Under the pieces are notes generated by a model. That model was not told the origin of the DNA, ran no database searches, and saw only the letters and a program-made list of their open reading frames with translations. A stretch of 64,000 nucleotides of DNA, from the NCBI GenBank assembly GCA_029721435.1, contig CM056580.1, forward strand, positions 78,517,367 through 78,581,366, in the 5' to 3' direction. Positions 10,343 to 20,817 of the stretch are shown in pieces. The position numbers and the translations under genes are program-made. The number at the start of each line of letters is the position of its first letter. The stretch's first letter is position 1. Source of the DNA: Gymnothorax reevesii (taxonomy: Eukaryota > Chordata > Actinopteri > Anguilliformes > Muraenidae).

Positions 10343-10558
10343 CATGCTCAGCACCAGGCGGCCCAGGCTCTGCATCTGGGGAACCCCTCCCAGCAGCCCA
10401 TGTACTCCGCCCTGGCCCCCACCCCCCCCTCCATCACCCCCGGGCCCAACCCCCAGTCCCCTCAGACCAGTTACCCCTCCGCCCAGCAGGCCGTCTACAT
10501 CCACCCCCAGCAGGTGCAGCATGGATATAACCCCTCCCACATGGCACACGTGCAGCAG
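10343..10558 (+). CDS. atxn2: atxn2 internal exon (HQAAQALHL ... MAHVQQ)
   Basis: This exon has 72 codons in phase 0 at both ends: [72 protein letters not shown]. The mammalian counterpart is [55 protein letters not shown]. It is a disordered P/Q-rich segment near the ataxin-2 C-terminus. The acceptor is tctttacccag and the donor is CAGCAG|gtaagg (10559). Reading frames on the opposite strand across it are shadows. Confidence 0.96.
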
Positions 10559-10695
10559 GTAAGGTGTGTGCGTGTGCTTGTGCAAGGCATACGAGTGTGT
10601 TTCCGAGGATCCGTTACACCTTCACAAGAAATACATATTCTTTTACTGCGAGTGATTTTCTACCAAAATAATGATATGTATTCTCTCTCTGTCTC

Positions 10696-10744
<49 letters not shown>

Positions 10745-10793
10745 GTCTCTCTCTGTCTGTCTCTCTCTCTGTCTCTCTCTCTCTCTCTCTCAG
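10559..10793 (+). other. atxn2: Short atxn2 intron (235 bp)
   Basis: This is a GT (gtaagg) to AG (ctctctcag) intron. Its last 110 bases are a (TC)n microsatellite that doubles as the polypyrimidine tract. Nothing else is seen. Confidence 0.93.
10682..10792 (+). repeat. atxn2: (TC)n microsatellite serving as polypyrimidine tract
   Basis: About 110 bp of TC dinucleotides, with scattered TG interruptions, run directly into the acceptor CAG of the exon at 10794. Any length variation here would alter the splice-acceptor tract of the penultimate atxn2 coding exon. Confidence 0.95.
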
Positions 10794-10959
10794 GCCCATA
10801 TGCAGTCTGGGATGGTCCCCTCCCATCATGCTGCTCCCACTCATCCCCCGATGATGCTGATGGCGACACAGCCCCCCGGCGGCCCTCAGCCTCCCCTCCC
10901 ACAGCCGCCGCACATCCCGTCCTCCACTGCACACTTCTCCTACATGCCGCACCCCTCCG
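10794..10959 (+). CDS. atxn2: atxn2 penultimate coding exon ([11 protein letters not shown] ... YMPHPS)
   Basis: This exon encodes 55 residues plus one base: [55 protein letters not shown]. The mammalian counterpart is [43 protein letters not shown]. The donor is TCCG|gtaagg (10960). The spare G combines with TG at 18759 to make the Val of VQPHHQQQL. If this intron were retained, translation would continue [10 protein letters not shown] and stop at 10989-10991, a possible alternative C-terminus. Confidence 0.96.
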
Positions 10960-11889
10960 GTAAGGTACACCAACCCAACATCTCTACTTAACCCACCCAA
11001 ACTGCCACCACCCTACTGAGCAGCTGTCATCCACTTATCACACATCTCCTAAACTGCTGTCATGCAGTTGGTGACAATTTACGGCTCATCTATTCGGCAG
11101 TTGCCATTTATCACAAACGTATTGCGCATCTGTTAAGCTCTCACGATCTGTGGCACACATCTATTCCACCAGGCATGGAGTGCTGGCTTTGCATTCTCGA
11201 TGCGTAGCTCACTTTTGCTCAAGGCTCACGTTGGTAGATTGGACCTTTTACATGGCCAACGCTAGCTGTGCGGGGCCAAAAGCTGAATAACTTTACACCT
11301 GGCTCACTGTTTTCACAGGAATATACAGTAGAAATACACTGTCTGTGGTCATCCGTATACCACATTACATTAGATGCATAGTCCTAGACTACATATCTGA
11401 AAAACGACCTTAAACACTCAGGGCTTCATGATAGGTTGACTCAACCAATCAGTGGCCTAGAGCGTCTCAAACCTCTTTTCTTCTCCTGACCTCCCACAGT
11501 GCGGTTGTGAGCCCTGACCCAGTCCCACTCACAAGGACCTAACATCAGAACTCAGGAAAGAAAGCTGATAACTCACACATTAAAAAGTTTAATAGGTTTG
11601 CTAAAAGTTGAGATGGGTGTTGTATTTGTAGGATTTCCAGAAATTAGTGAGATTTTACGTGAATAGCAAAAAATTTGGTATTGAGGCCATATTTGATCAT
11701 ACACCCTTTTCCCCTAAGCCAAGAGCAAGTGACGGTTAGACTATTTATGGACATACGCCCAATGCACAGTACTTTTTTACACTGTGCTTCTTGGGGTATT
11801 TTTGCCCTATAAAGGGCTAAGAAAAAATTCAATACAGCAATTAAGTTTGAAAAATGAAATATGCAAGCTTACTTAAAAATATGACTGAT

Positions 11890-12240
11890 ATTAACAAAAG
11901 CTCTACAGCTTCCACATTCTCAGCTCCTGCACTGCCCCCAGCTACCACCAGCTATAACGCCACTGCCACACAGCTCCCACGCAGCGACCAGACTGCTATT
12001 GGCTACTGCACAGCTCCTACGTTGTTATCGCCTTCCACACAGCCATTGCTAACGCACTGCTATTGGGTACCACCCCGCTACCACACAGCTATCACGCTGT
12101 CAGCGTTCAGCTACCAAACAGTTTTCGGCTGCCAGTCAGCTGTCGCACAGTACCTACTTCCACACAGCTACCTGCGACAGCGCATTTAACAAATGTCTAT
12201 CTACTACACGCATCTACCGCTTACTGCAATCACCCTCACG
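11890..12240. repeat. Degenerate CAGCTAC-rich tandem repeat
   Basis: Motifs such as ccacacagctatcac, cccagctaccaccagc and cacacagctacctgc recur at irregular spacing of about 15-30 bp. The two overlapping + frames (11854-12302) are compositional and resemble no known protein. Confidence 0.5.
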
Positions 12241-13091
12241 TACCAAACAACTGCCCAACATCTACCAAACATCTAACACACTGGGGCATGATTTTTTTCT
12301 GAGGATAGTGGGGGACACATTCCTCCTCTTTTTAGCATCCCATTTGTGTCATTCCCTCCCCACTTTCAAAATCTGAATCTTTTTTTTTTTTCTCCTTACT
12401 GTAGAAATTGGGCTTAATTCTTGATTTTTATGCCAGCCATCAGATTCTGGCCTAGAGTTTGAATTGAGCTGCTGATTATAAGGCCCTGATGTACTCTAAA
12501 ATATTGTGGTTCTGTATACGGACAGCCTGCCTACACAGCACTGTTGTCGGCTACATTTTGGCATTTGTGGACACAGACGTGTTCCTCGGATGCACTTTTG
12601 AAACATTGCTGACTGACTTGGCAAGTGGCATTTCAGAGAAATGATTCACCAACAACATCGGTTAAATTTAATCTGTCAGAGAGGGGTTGAAATGAAGGAA
12701 GGGAAATTTGAGTCAGTTGTTTTGAAGGCTATTCAGAGATTCTGCATGGAAAAATACTTTTTCTGTCTGAATTTGTTGATGTCGGGCTAACTTTAACTCA
12801 GTCAACATCGATACATTCTGGCTTGGTTATTACTACTGGTGGTTGGTATGCAAAATGGTCACCAACCCATCACATATTTTCAAAGAGGGGAAAAAGTGAT
12901 TTGATAACTAAATGTTTCAGATTTTTGCAAAACAGCATGATTTCTCTAACTTATGATTTGGCTAGTAAAAAACAATCTTTCTGTTAACTTGAAAACCCCT
13001 CTGCCTTTGACTTTTTTTTTTTTTTCTTAAAATGGTGCAAAAGGTCAGTAACAGGCCCTCATTTAAAAAAAAATAAAATAAAAGTAAATAA

Positions 13092-14345
13092 TAGGGCTGA
13101 ACGATTAATTGCATTTGCGATAAAATCGCGATATGACAAAATTTGATTTTCTAATTGCAAAGGCTGCGAATTACACTCACGTGACACGTAAGCGAGAGCT
13201 GAGCAGAGGATGGTCTGATAAACATAACACTCTTTCCGTGTCGGACTTTTACCAGTTGTACGATGGCACCGGGCTCAACAGAACCCAACCCTGTCGAAAC
13301 GTTTGTGTCAGAGGAACAGCACATCGGTTGTGTGGAACTATTTTTTGGACTGGTGATAAGCGGTATCGCATTGCAAAATGCTATCAGTTTTCCTTAAATG
13401 CTCCAATCTGCGACTGGCTTTTGACATCCTCATGGCATATTTTGCGATACTGTCTTCGGATAATGTGAGTAAAAGTTTCAGTCCAGTTTTGAACAAAAAC
13501 GGGCTCCTACGGTCTCATAAATATCGTTCCGATCGGCTTCCGCAACCGCAATATGGATAACCTAACAGCGACTCTCCACTCACGCTACAGTGGCTTCAAT
13601 GACCCCATTTTCCTACCTGCAGTTCAGCCCACAGAGGTAAAGAAAACAGGAGTGGGGAAACGTCACTGGCTGAACCAAACCGCAAAACCTGAGACTGGTC
13701 CGCCTCCCTTTGTAAAGAATCGGTTGGGGAACTGCTCAATCAACTACAATCTGCTGTGTGTATGCGACTAGATATGAAACTGAAAAACACTGGACTGGTG
13801 ACTCGCATCAGCCTACAAGCACAACCATTCTTTGTTTGCGAGTGTTTGTTGTCAAGAAATTCTTAAATGTTTGTTACAATTTAAAAAAATTAAAATTAAT
13901 TGTAATTACAGCTATATAAGGGGATCGAAATTCTTAATGGTTCCTACAGGCGTTTCTATATCAGTCTAATGGTCACTATACCGTGGTCTAGTGGTCACTA
14001 CGAGGTGTAGTGGTCTCTTATGGTTCCTAGTGTGATGGAGGAACACAGATGTTATAGCCTTCTTTGGCGATCACATCTGTGTGATTTCAAGTGGGTCCTT
14101 GTGTAGGCTATGCAGTATATTTGTAGATTGCAGTGTTCAGTGATTTCATTTAATACATTCCAAGATCCCCTTTGGCCTTTTGCGATTAAATTTGTGATTA
14201 AATCATATTTGGCCTTTTGTGATTAAATCATTGTTCATGACTGATCCATCCAATAGCAGGGAGAAGAACACAGCCTGATGGTTTGATGGTTCATATTCAG
14301 AAAAAAATTAATTAAAATCACAAATGCAATCAGTTGTCAAGCCCC
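13092..14345. mobile_element. Probable hAT-like non-autonomous element
   Basis: The left edge is TAGGGCTGAACGATTAATTG. The right edge, as reverse complement, is TGGGGCTTGACAACTGATTG, and both continue into CATTTG(C/T)GAT. AGGGCTG..CGATTAAT..CGAT ends are typical of a widespread fish repeat group. No matching 8-bp target duplication was found. A third similar end sits at about 17455-17525, so the boundary choice is uncertain. The 111-codon + frame at 13133-13468 is not recognised. Confidence 0.4.
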
Positions 14346-14485
14346 ATATGTCCTGTTCCCAATTTGGAGGGGAAAATATCCAAATGAATACACAATTACG
14401 CATATTTATAGACACGTCTCTGGTGCCCAGTGTTAGGACTCAGCTATAATGTCTATTGTAGCAGTAGGTTTCTCCGTATGTTTTT

Positions 14486-14740
14486 CTAATAGTTTTTGGA
14501 TCCTAATAGGACCAGTTTTCTAATGGTTTTAGCTGCTAATGGAACCAGTAGCTTTCTAATGGTATGATATTCTAATGAAACCAGTAGTTCTCTAATGGTA
14601 ATACATTCTAATGGGACCAGTAGGTCTCTAATGGTTTTATACCCTAATGGGACCAGTAGGTTCCTAGTGGTTTTACATCCTAATGCGAACAGTAGGTTCA
14701 TAATGGTTTCTTCTAATGGTTCCTAATGGGGTTCCAATTC
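14486..14740. repeat. 36-bp tandem repeat, about 7 units
   Basis: The unit is of the form ctaatggttttataccctaa + tgggaccagtaggttc. It translates on the - strand as a 12-residue repeat (LVPLGYKTIRDL and variants) because 36 is divisible by three. It lies within an intron and shows no sign of being expressed. Confidence 0.8.
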
Positions 14741-14780
14741 CCATTAGACCATTAGAAACCTAATGATTCCTAATGGTTTT

Positions 14781-15310
14781 TATGCCCCCGCCCTCCGAAG
14801 AGGAAAGGGGGCATTATGTCGACAACATGTCCGTCCGTCCGTCCGTCCGTCCGTCGTCTGTTAACTTTTCGTTTCCGTGGGATAACTATAGAATCCCTTG
14901 TCGGATTGATGCCATTTCTTAATGGCGTATTGGGAGTGGCTAGAGGAAAGTTCCTTTCGAAAACCAGCATCGTGCGATGTCTAATATGGCCGCCACAGCA
15001 GCCATCTCAATATGCCCTGGATCAACATACAGGCGGGGTCATATGCCACGCTCTGCTTTGCTCTCGTTTTCTAATGGTATTCTACTGGATTTTTCAGCAG
15101 GGATGATTGTCGCCATTATATGCCACCACGTAGAGCATAGAAAATTGAACTCCAAATTTTCTTCACTGGATATAGGCCTACGCATGATATTTTTACAGAT
15201 GTTTCTCTGAGTATCCGCTCGGAATTCTGTCCGAAACTGATTGTAAATATGTTTGTGCTCACATTGCGGACAAAGGTCAACTTCTGGGGACGACATATAA
15301 TACATATGGC
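14781..15310. repeat. Interspersed repeat with terminal hairpin and (GTCC)n
   Basis: It starts with a short hairpin (tgcccccgccctcc...ggaaagggggca, 14782-14813), followed by gtccgtccgtccgtccgtcc (14829-14854), then unique-looking sequence to about 15310. The pattern resembles repeats common in fish genomes. The right boundary is not defined. The ORFs here (e.g. 14816-15106) are not recognisable. Confidence 0.4.
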
Positions 15311-16111
15311 GTAATTTTAAATCACTTTGTCTCCGCGTTCTTGAGTTACCAATGTTATTTTTGTTATCACTTTAGCACCTAGCTAGGTGTCCTCTAACGC
15401 AGATATTAATTATAAAATTAACAATGCCAATGATTATTTCCAGATGTGCTAATTGCATTGAAAAAACCTGCAAATTATTGTGTGATGGTTGAGAGTCGGA
15501 CCTCCTGCGTTGGAAGTATAGGATCGACCGACGTTAGACTGAACGACCAGAACATTGCTGACACTTTCAGAATCTAAAAAGATTGAGTGATTCAGAGCAA
15601 GTTAGAGAATGGTCTCAATTCTTAAGCGATGTATGGACTTTAACCAGTCATTATGAAGGGATTTTGGCACTTCGTTGCATTTTTGTATAGCTGTTCAGTG
15701 TACTGTTTTGCAAATATTGGGCAGTGGTCAAGCACGTGAGCACTGACAACATAGATTCTAATCCAACAAATGGACATTTTAGATCATGTAAGTGCTTGGT
15801 TAGGGATTTCTCAAGGTACTGAAGGGCTTGAAATTTGACGTTTATCGTTTATTAATTATGAAGAAAATGTTACTTTGTTTTACTGAAGGGTTTGCGTTCT
15901 GTGTCTTGCGTTTATTGGCATGACTGGTTATTAGAATTGGAGCATAATAGGAGTTAAATTGGCATAGGTACAAGTTGCAGTAGTAAAAAAATAATCAGAA
16001 AAATATTTGAGATACAGATATCTCACAGGTGCTGTGCATTAAAAGGAAAAAAGGCTGTCTAGCTTAGTTTTAGCTAGTGAGCCATGCAGCTGTGATTTGC
16101 GCGGCTAATTT

Positions 16112-16235
16112 TCGAAAAGCAGTGCATTACAGTGATTTTATAACGGCAGAGGGGCACTAAGGCACTCGGCTGCCGTCGTGCCTCAGAACGCCCCTCCGCC
16201 GTTATAAAATCACTGTTACGCACTGCTTCTCGGGA
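16112..16235. mobile_element. Palindromic MITE, ~123 bp
   Basis: The left arm CGAAAAGCAGTGCATTACAG continuing TGATTTTATAACGGCAGAGG (from 16113) is mirrored by CCTCCGCCGTTATAAAATCA and CTGTTACGCACTGCTTCTCG, ending at about 16232. The arms are about 43-45 bp with a few mismatches, and the centre also folds (ggcac/gtgcc). It has no coding capacity. Confidence 0.85.
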
Positions 16236-18161
16236 CTTGTTCCTTTATTTAATAATTTCTCTCTCCTTGTCAGTTGCTAATTTTGGCTAAATCCATCTTT
16301 TTTTTTGCCAATGCTAGAAAAGGTGTAGAGTGCATCGACAACAATAGAAAATACTATAACAATATGTCAATGTAATGAAGAAAAAACTAAGCCAATGTCT
16401 TGTGCTGAAATGTAATATATTGTCTTCAGAATGCACCATTTAGGTCCTGTTTTTAAAAAATTTTCCCCCCTGTGGTAAACGCCGTTTTCAATTAACACAA
16501 AATTAACAGCACACCCAAAAAAAATTTTTTTTGCACTCCCAAAATTTGTATTTCTACCTAAAACTGTGCTGTCGAGTAAAAGATGGGGAGGACTGGTAAA
16601 CCTGGGTCATGACTAGTCTGGATGTCTAGAGAAAAAAAAATTGAATTTCTATCCCTGATATATAGAAAAAGAGTGGTAACTATATGTTGAAGGAATTCCG
16701 TTTTCATATTTTGAACATGTATATTTGTACCTTGAATTCCTATAGAGCTTTTTATTCTAGATTATGGAAATTTTTATTTTAAAATTTAAATGTTCATCTT
16801 GGTTCATAATAATTACCAGTTTTAATTTCTTTCACAGTAAAAAATATTATGCATGATAAAAATCAGTCCTGAATATTCACTCATTCACAGCCTGAGCCGT
16901 GTGAGTTGCTTCGGTAGAGCCAACTAAAGCTTCGTAAGTCCAATTCAGTTACGGAGTTACTGCATGTTTGGTGTAAGTAGTTTTAACACTACAATGCTAC
17001 TGTAACTGAACTGCGTAGGTCTTCATTATGCTATGTTGATTAGTGTTAGTACTGTGCTCTAAGAAGAAAATAAAGTTAAAATGCATATACAGATGTTTTT
17101 AAGTTTCATTTTTGGTACACAGTTCTGAAAAATGCTACAGACTTCTAGAGACTGCGTAGCGTTTTCACTACGCAGTTATTTTTGCTTAATGCCAGCGCTG
17201 ATTTTGGCTTGAAGACGACAATGCTCACTGGAAGTTCAACAAATCAATCAATATACTACTGTGATTTAAGTTGTTAAATAAAAATGTGTTATTCTTATCG
17301 ATTCATGCAGCAAATAATTTCACTATAACATATAAGCCTGGCTCACAGGAAGGAATGGTTGATGTTTAGTCTATCTGATAGTGTTCAAACTAACTATAGG
17401 ATGATACATTGTTCATTTGTTGAGTAATACAGGAGATAAGGAACTTAAAAAATAATCACATATTAAATTGCAATCGCAATATTGGTTAAAATAATCGCAG
17501 CTAGATTATTTACCAAAATCGTTCAGGCTACCTGTTGCATGGGTTCTGTTTATCATGGTGATTATTCTTTACCTTTTTTTTTTTTTTTAAGGGGGGCCTG
17601 TTACTGACCTTTTGCACCAATTTAAAAAAAAAAAAAAAAGTATACACATTGAAACACATTGAACTCGTTCTCGACTATTTTATCTTGCATTCAAACTGCC
17701 TTCTGTTATGTGTTTGAAAACTTGATTGCAACTTAAAACTTGGTTGCATTTTACTGATCGATCGGGACCACTGAAAAAAATAATTGGGACGCAGGGCTTG
17801 TGGAATTTAGCACACTGAATATCCCATGGCCCAAACAGAGTGTGTCAAATAATTAGCCTCTGCATTACAATATTTCCAGTTTTAATCTGCATGTGTTGTT
17901 CCCTCAGTTGATTACTGTGTTGATCAACTATGGATGTACAGGTTAAGTTAACTGCTGCCTCGGCAGCAAAAATGATGATGCACAAAGAGAGCTATTGACA
18001 CGAAACTTGGGATTCTTTTCTTTGGTACCATAAAGTATTTGGACAGAGTTTGAACAAAATCTGAGAGGTATCATATACATTGGTGGCTGAGTTGACATGG
18101 AATGACCCGTCGTAAGTTGTGGCAGATATGAGTTGGTGATCGTTGTGCACGCCTTGCAGTG

Positions 18162-18566
18162 AATAGAGGGTATTGCCAGTACAAAAAAAAATGCCCGGAT
18201 GTTGTATTTGCGCCCCGTTTCAGATGGATTATGGGGTAGTTTGGTAACTCAGTCGCTGCCGGTCCCTGCTGAGCCCAACCGTAACTGTACTGTAGTAATT
18301 CAGGCCATGGGCCGTTTCTGTGAAGCTGCCATGTGTTCGTTCAGCGAAAATAAGCAGAAAAAACTTCAGAAATACCCCTGGATGAGAGACTTACACGCAC
18401 AATGACCGTATATATGTATGCGTGCGTGCAATGTTAAGCTGTAGGCAGCTCACGGTAAATGATAAACCTGATCTCAACAACGTACTGGAAGTGAGTGAGT
18501 CCCGGATTTTGCAGAAAGCGCTACATCCGGCCATTTTTTTTCCCCGTATTAGTGATACCCTCTATT
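18162..18566. mobile_element. Non-autonomous DNA transposon with ~40-bp TIRs
   Basis: The left end AATAGAGGGTATTGCCAGTA, then a poly-A stretch and ATGCCCGGATGT, is mirrored at the right. The reverse complement there is AATAGAGGGTATCACTAATA, then a poly-A stretch and ATGGCCGGATGT. The length is 405 bp. A 68-codon + frame inside (18199-18405) has no recognisable domain. It lies about 190 bp before the terminal atxn2 exon. Confidence 0.78.
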
Positions 18567-18758
18567 GATGGGATATCTAGATTTTGTCCCTGCCTTTCGC
18601 CCATAGTGAGCTGGGATGGGCTCTAGCTCTCTTGTGACCAAAGTTGGGAAGAAGGGGAAAAGATAATGGAAGGATAGATGGATGTGCCTTTTCTCCTTCA
18701 TAATGATATCAATAATAATAAGGTGCCTTTTCTTTTTTTTTTTTCTTTCTCTCTCTAG

Positions 18759-18787
18759 TGCAACCTCATCACCAACAGCAGTTGTAG
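18759..18787 (+). CDS. atxn2: atxn2 terminal coding exon (VQPHHQQQL-stop)
   Basis: Only 29 coding bases: TG completes Val with the G from 10959, then QPHHQQQL and TAG (18785-18787). It matches the mammalian ataxin-2 C-terminus VQAHHQQQL exactly in length and nearly in sequence, which confirms the splice from 10959 across 7.8 kb. The acceptor ttttctttctctctctag is strong. The exon is too short to be found without knowing the protein end. Confidence 0.95.
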
Positions 18788-19225
18788 GAGGAGGAGAAGA
18801 GTAGAGTCATTTCTTCTTCCAGACCCCCTCCCTGGGGCCCCAGAAAAACGAATAAGGGGTCGGGGGTCCCTTGGCCCAGCTACGATTCTGCTTTCTTGTA
18901 CCAGTAATTAGGAATGCTAACCGGGCAACTCGCAGCAGAGGAACATTCTGAACTGAGAGGTTTGATAACACACAGGATGTCCCTTATTGTGTCATACGGT
19001 ATTAATCCCTCTGCTGGGACCCATTTTCGCAAAAACTGGAACCTTGCGTATTCTCCGCACCTAAGTTATTAAACTCTTCCAATCTAAAGAACGTATTAAC
19101 AGATCTGTTCAACACTGCTGCTATTGCTGCATTGGAGTCTCGTGTCGGGTCTCCCTGTGCTAAACCGAACTTGAGACTGAGACAGAGAAGGAAAAAATGA
19201 AAATAAAAACAACCTCATTGTAATT
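18788..19225 (+). other. atxn2: atxn2 3' UTR (probable extent)
   Basis: Sequence after the TAG has no further coding resemblance: gaggaggagaagagtagagt, CT-rich and ccctggggccccag stretches. It is followed by an AATAAA at 19202-19207 in a setting typical of a polyadenylation site (AATAAA then a T/GT-containing stretch). A second AATAAA at 20184-20189 is an alternative distal site. The end point is inferred. Confidence 0.55.
19202..19207 (+). promoter_or_regulatory. atxn2: Candidate atxn2 polyadenylation signal AATAAA
   Basis: This is the canonical hexamer about 415 bp after the stop codon, on the sense strand. Cleavage would be expected 10-30 bp downstream. It was chosen because it is the first AATAAA after the stop. 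Confidence 0.5.
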
Positions 19226-20817
19226 AACCCGTTTGGCAAAAAGAAAGATAAAATATTTATGATTCATGACTGCTGAGGTAGGCTCAGCCTCACCTTGTCT
19301 GACAGTTGTGTAACTTTTAAGTTAAAAGAACTTTTACTTTGTAGATAATATAAATAATTTAAAAAACGAGAAAAAAAATTAAAAACATTAAAAAAAGTTT
19401 TAAAAACTGCAAAATTTGACTGATGTAGTTCTTTTATGTGCTCCGTGTGTTAATTTTAGTTTCTGAAGCGGTTTGATCTTCTGCTGGCTAACTTCACGAC
19501 TGGAGAAACATTTTATGAGGCGGTGACGTTTTCATTAGAGAAACGCTAACAGGAACACATGCAATGGTTGACAGTGCTATGGCATGCAGTAGCACTTGGA
19601 AGGTTATTTTACATCTTTGGCTGTATTTTCTGGCTCGGATCCCAGAGTTGAGTTGGTAGAGTTGAGGTGCTGTATTTTACTGCTCCCCTGCTGTAAAACA
19701 TTTTTGAAAAATCATTAAAGCGGCTAATTTAGCATTAGACAAGTACACGCTACGTGATCTGGCCAAAGAGGTTCTGCTCTTGATTCAGCATCCCACAGGC
19801 ATGTTCCTGGGTCATCATAGCAGTTAACCAATTACAGCCCACTGACGTCATTGGGCGTACTAGGTTGATACTAGAATATAAATATTAAAAACTGTATTGC
19901 AGAGGATTCTGTTCAAACCATTTTGAAAGAGGCAAAGGAACAGCACATTGTGCCTTCCTGGACCAACAGTGCCATCATCCAGCCAGTGTGGGATGTTGAT
20001 CCAAGAATATGTCCTACTTGACTAAATCATGTTGTGCAGAGAAGTATTGTGCCTTTATTTACCATACACTGAAGAGCACTAGTTTATGTTTGAGAATTAG
20101 AAAGTAGCAGTGAGAGATTTCTGCACCAAATCTTGCAGCTTCGCATGTTAACTTGCATGATCAATCACTGTAAAGCCTTTTGTAATAAATGGAAGATTCT
20201 TGCACAGGGCTGATGCATCATTTCAGCATCAGCTGGCCAAATTGGTGTAATTTTGTAGAAACTGAGCTATTCTGCTAGATTTTCTTGACGGTCAACTTCA
20301 TATAGTTTTTGAGATTTTGACTCAAAACCGTGTGTCTTGCGTTAGTTTTAATACCTCAGGTACGCATTTTCAACAATTTCGGAATCTCCTCTTCCATTAT
20401 TAGTTGATTTCCATTTACAGTAGTGTGCAGTGACGATTATACACCTCCGCTTTCGTCTGAAAGGGTCCTAATATATTACTTCTCTATAGTTTTTTTTGGT
20501 GTTAATGTATTGAAAAATTCTGTTGCAGGCAGTGAGAACAAAAATCACTCCCACCAATTTATTGAGGTAAAAATATGAGTAAAAACACTGAACTTCAATT
20601 TTTTTAATAACAGTTGAAAGGAGTCGCAAATATTATTTTTTTGAATGCCTTGTTTGAAGGATCATTCCATGATTATTGATGCAAAAAAATCTGTTTAAAC
20701 TGGTTTGAGGCAGCCTTATTCTGCAAAATTACCACAAAAGTTTTTCCAGTATATAAGGTGACATGAACTTTTAATTCTTTAATGACTGTTTCAATTAAAC
20801 TTGGAGGTAGTAATATA

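Larger units (their letters stand above)
13033..17619. repeat. 26-bp perfect inverted repeat pair, 4.5 kb apart
   Basis: TGGTGCAAAAGGTCAGTAAC followed by AGGCCC lies at 13033-13058. Its exact reverse complement lies at 17594-17619. Each is bordered by T-rich and A-rich tracts in mirrored order. The pair may be the ends of one large composite element or two oppositely oriented copies of a short repeat. Just inside both arms are sequences of one style (gctgaacgatt at 13097; aatcgttcaggct at 17518), which favours one composite element. Confidence 0.7.
10960..18758 (+). other. atxn2: Last atxn2 intron, 7.8 kb, multi-layer repeats
   Basis: The ends are gtaagg and ctttctctctctag. Contents: a CAGCTAC-rich region (11890-12240), a 26-bp perfect inverted repeat pair at 13033 and 17594, hAT-like ends near 13092 and 14345, a 36-bp tandem repeat (about 14486-14740), a hairpin plus (GTCC)n block (14781-14855), a palindromic MITE (16112-16235) and a TIR element (18162-18566). 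I recognise nothing in 10970-11880, 12250-13010, 15310-16110, 16240-17570 or 17640-18160; these are AT-rich with only short spurious frames. Confidence 0.8.

Noticed and set aside
10289..11000. Overlapping frames on both strands around the atxn2 exons at 10343 and 10794
   Set aside because: These are shadows of the two exons and the (TC)n intron in other frames. Only the ataxin-2 frame is conserved.
13133..13468. 111-codon + strand frame as a gene
   Set aside because: No domain, no splice context and it lies in a hAT-like repeat. Coding status cannot be supported.
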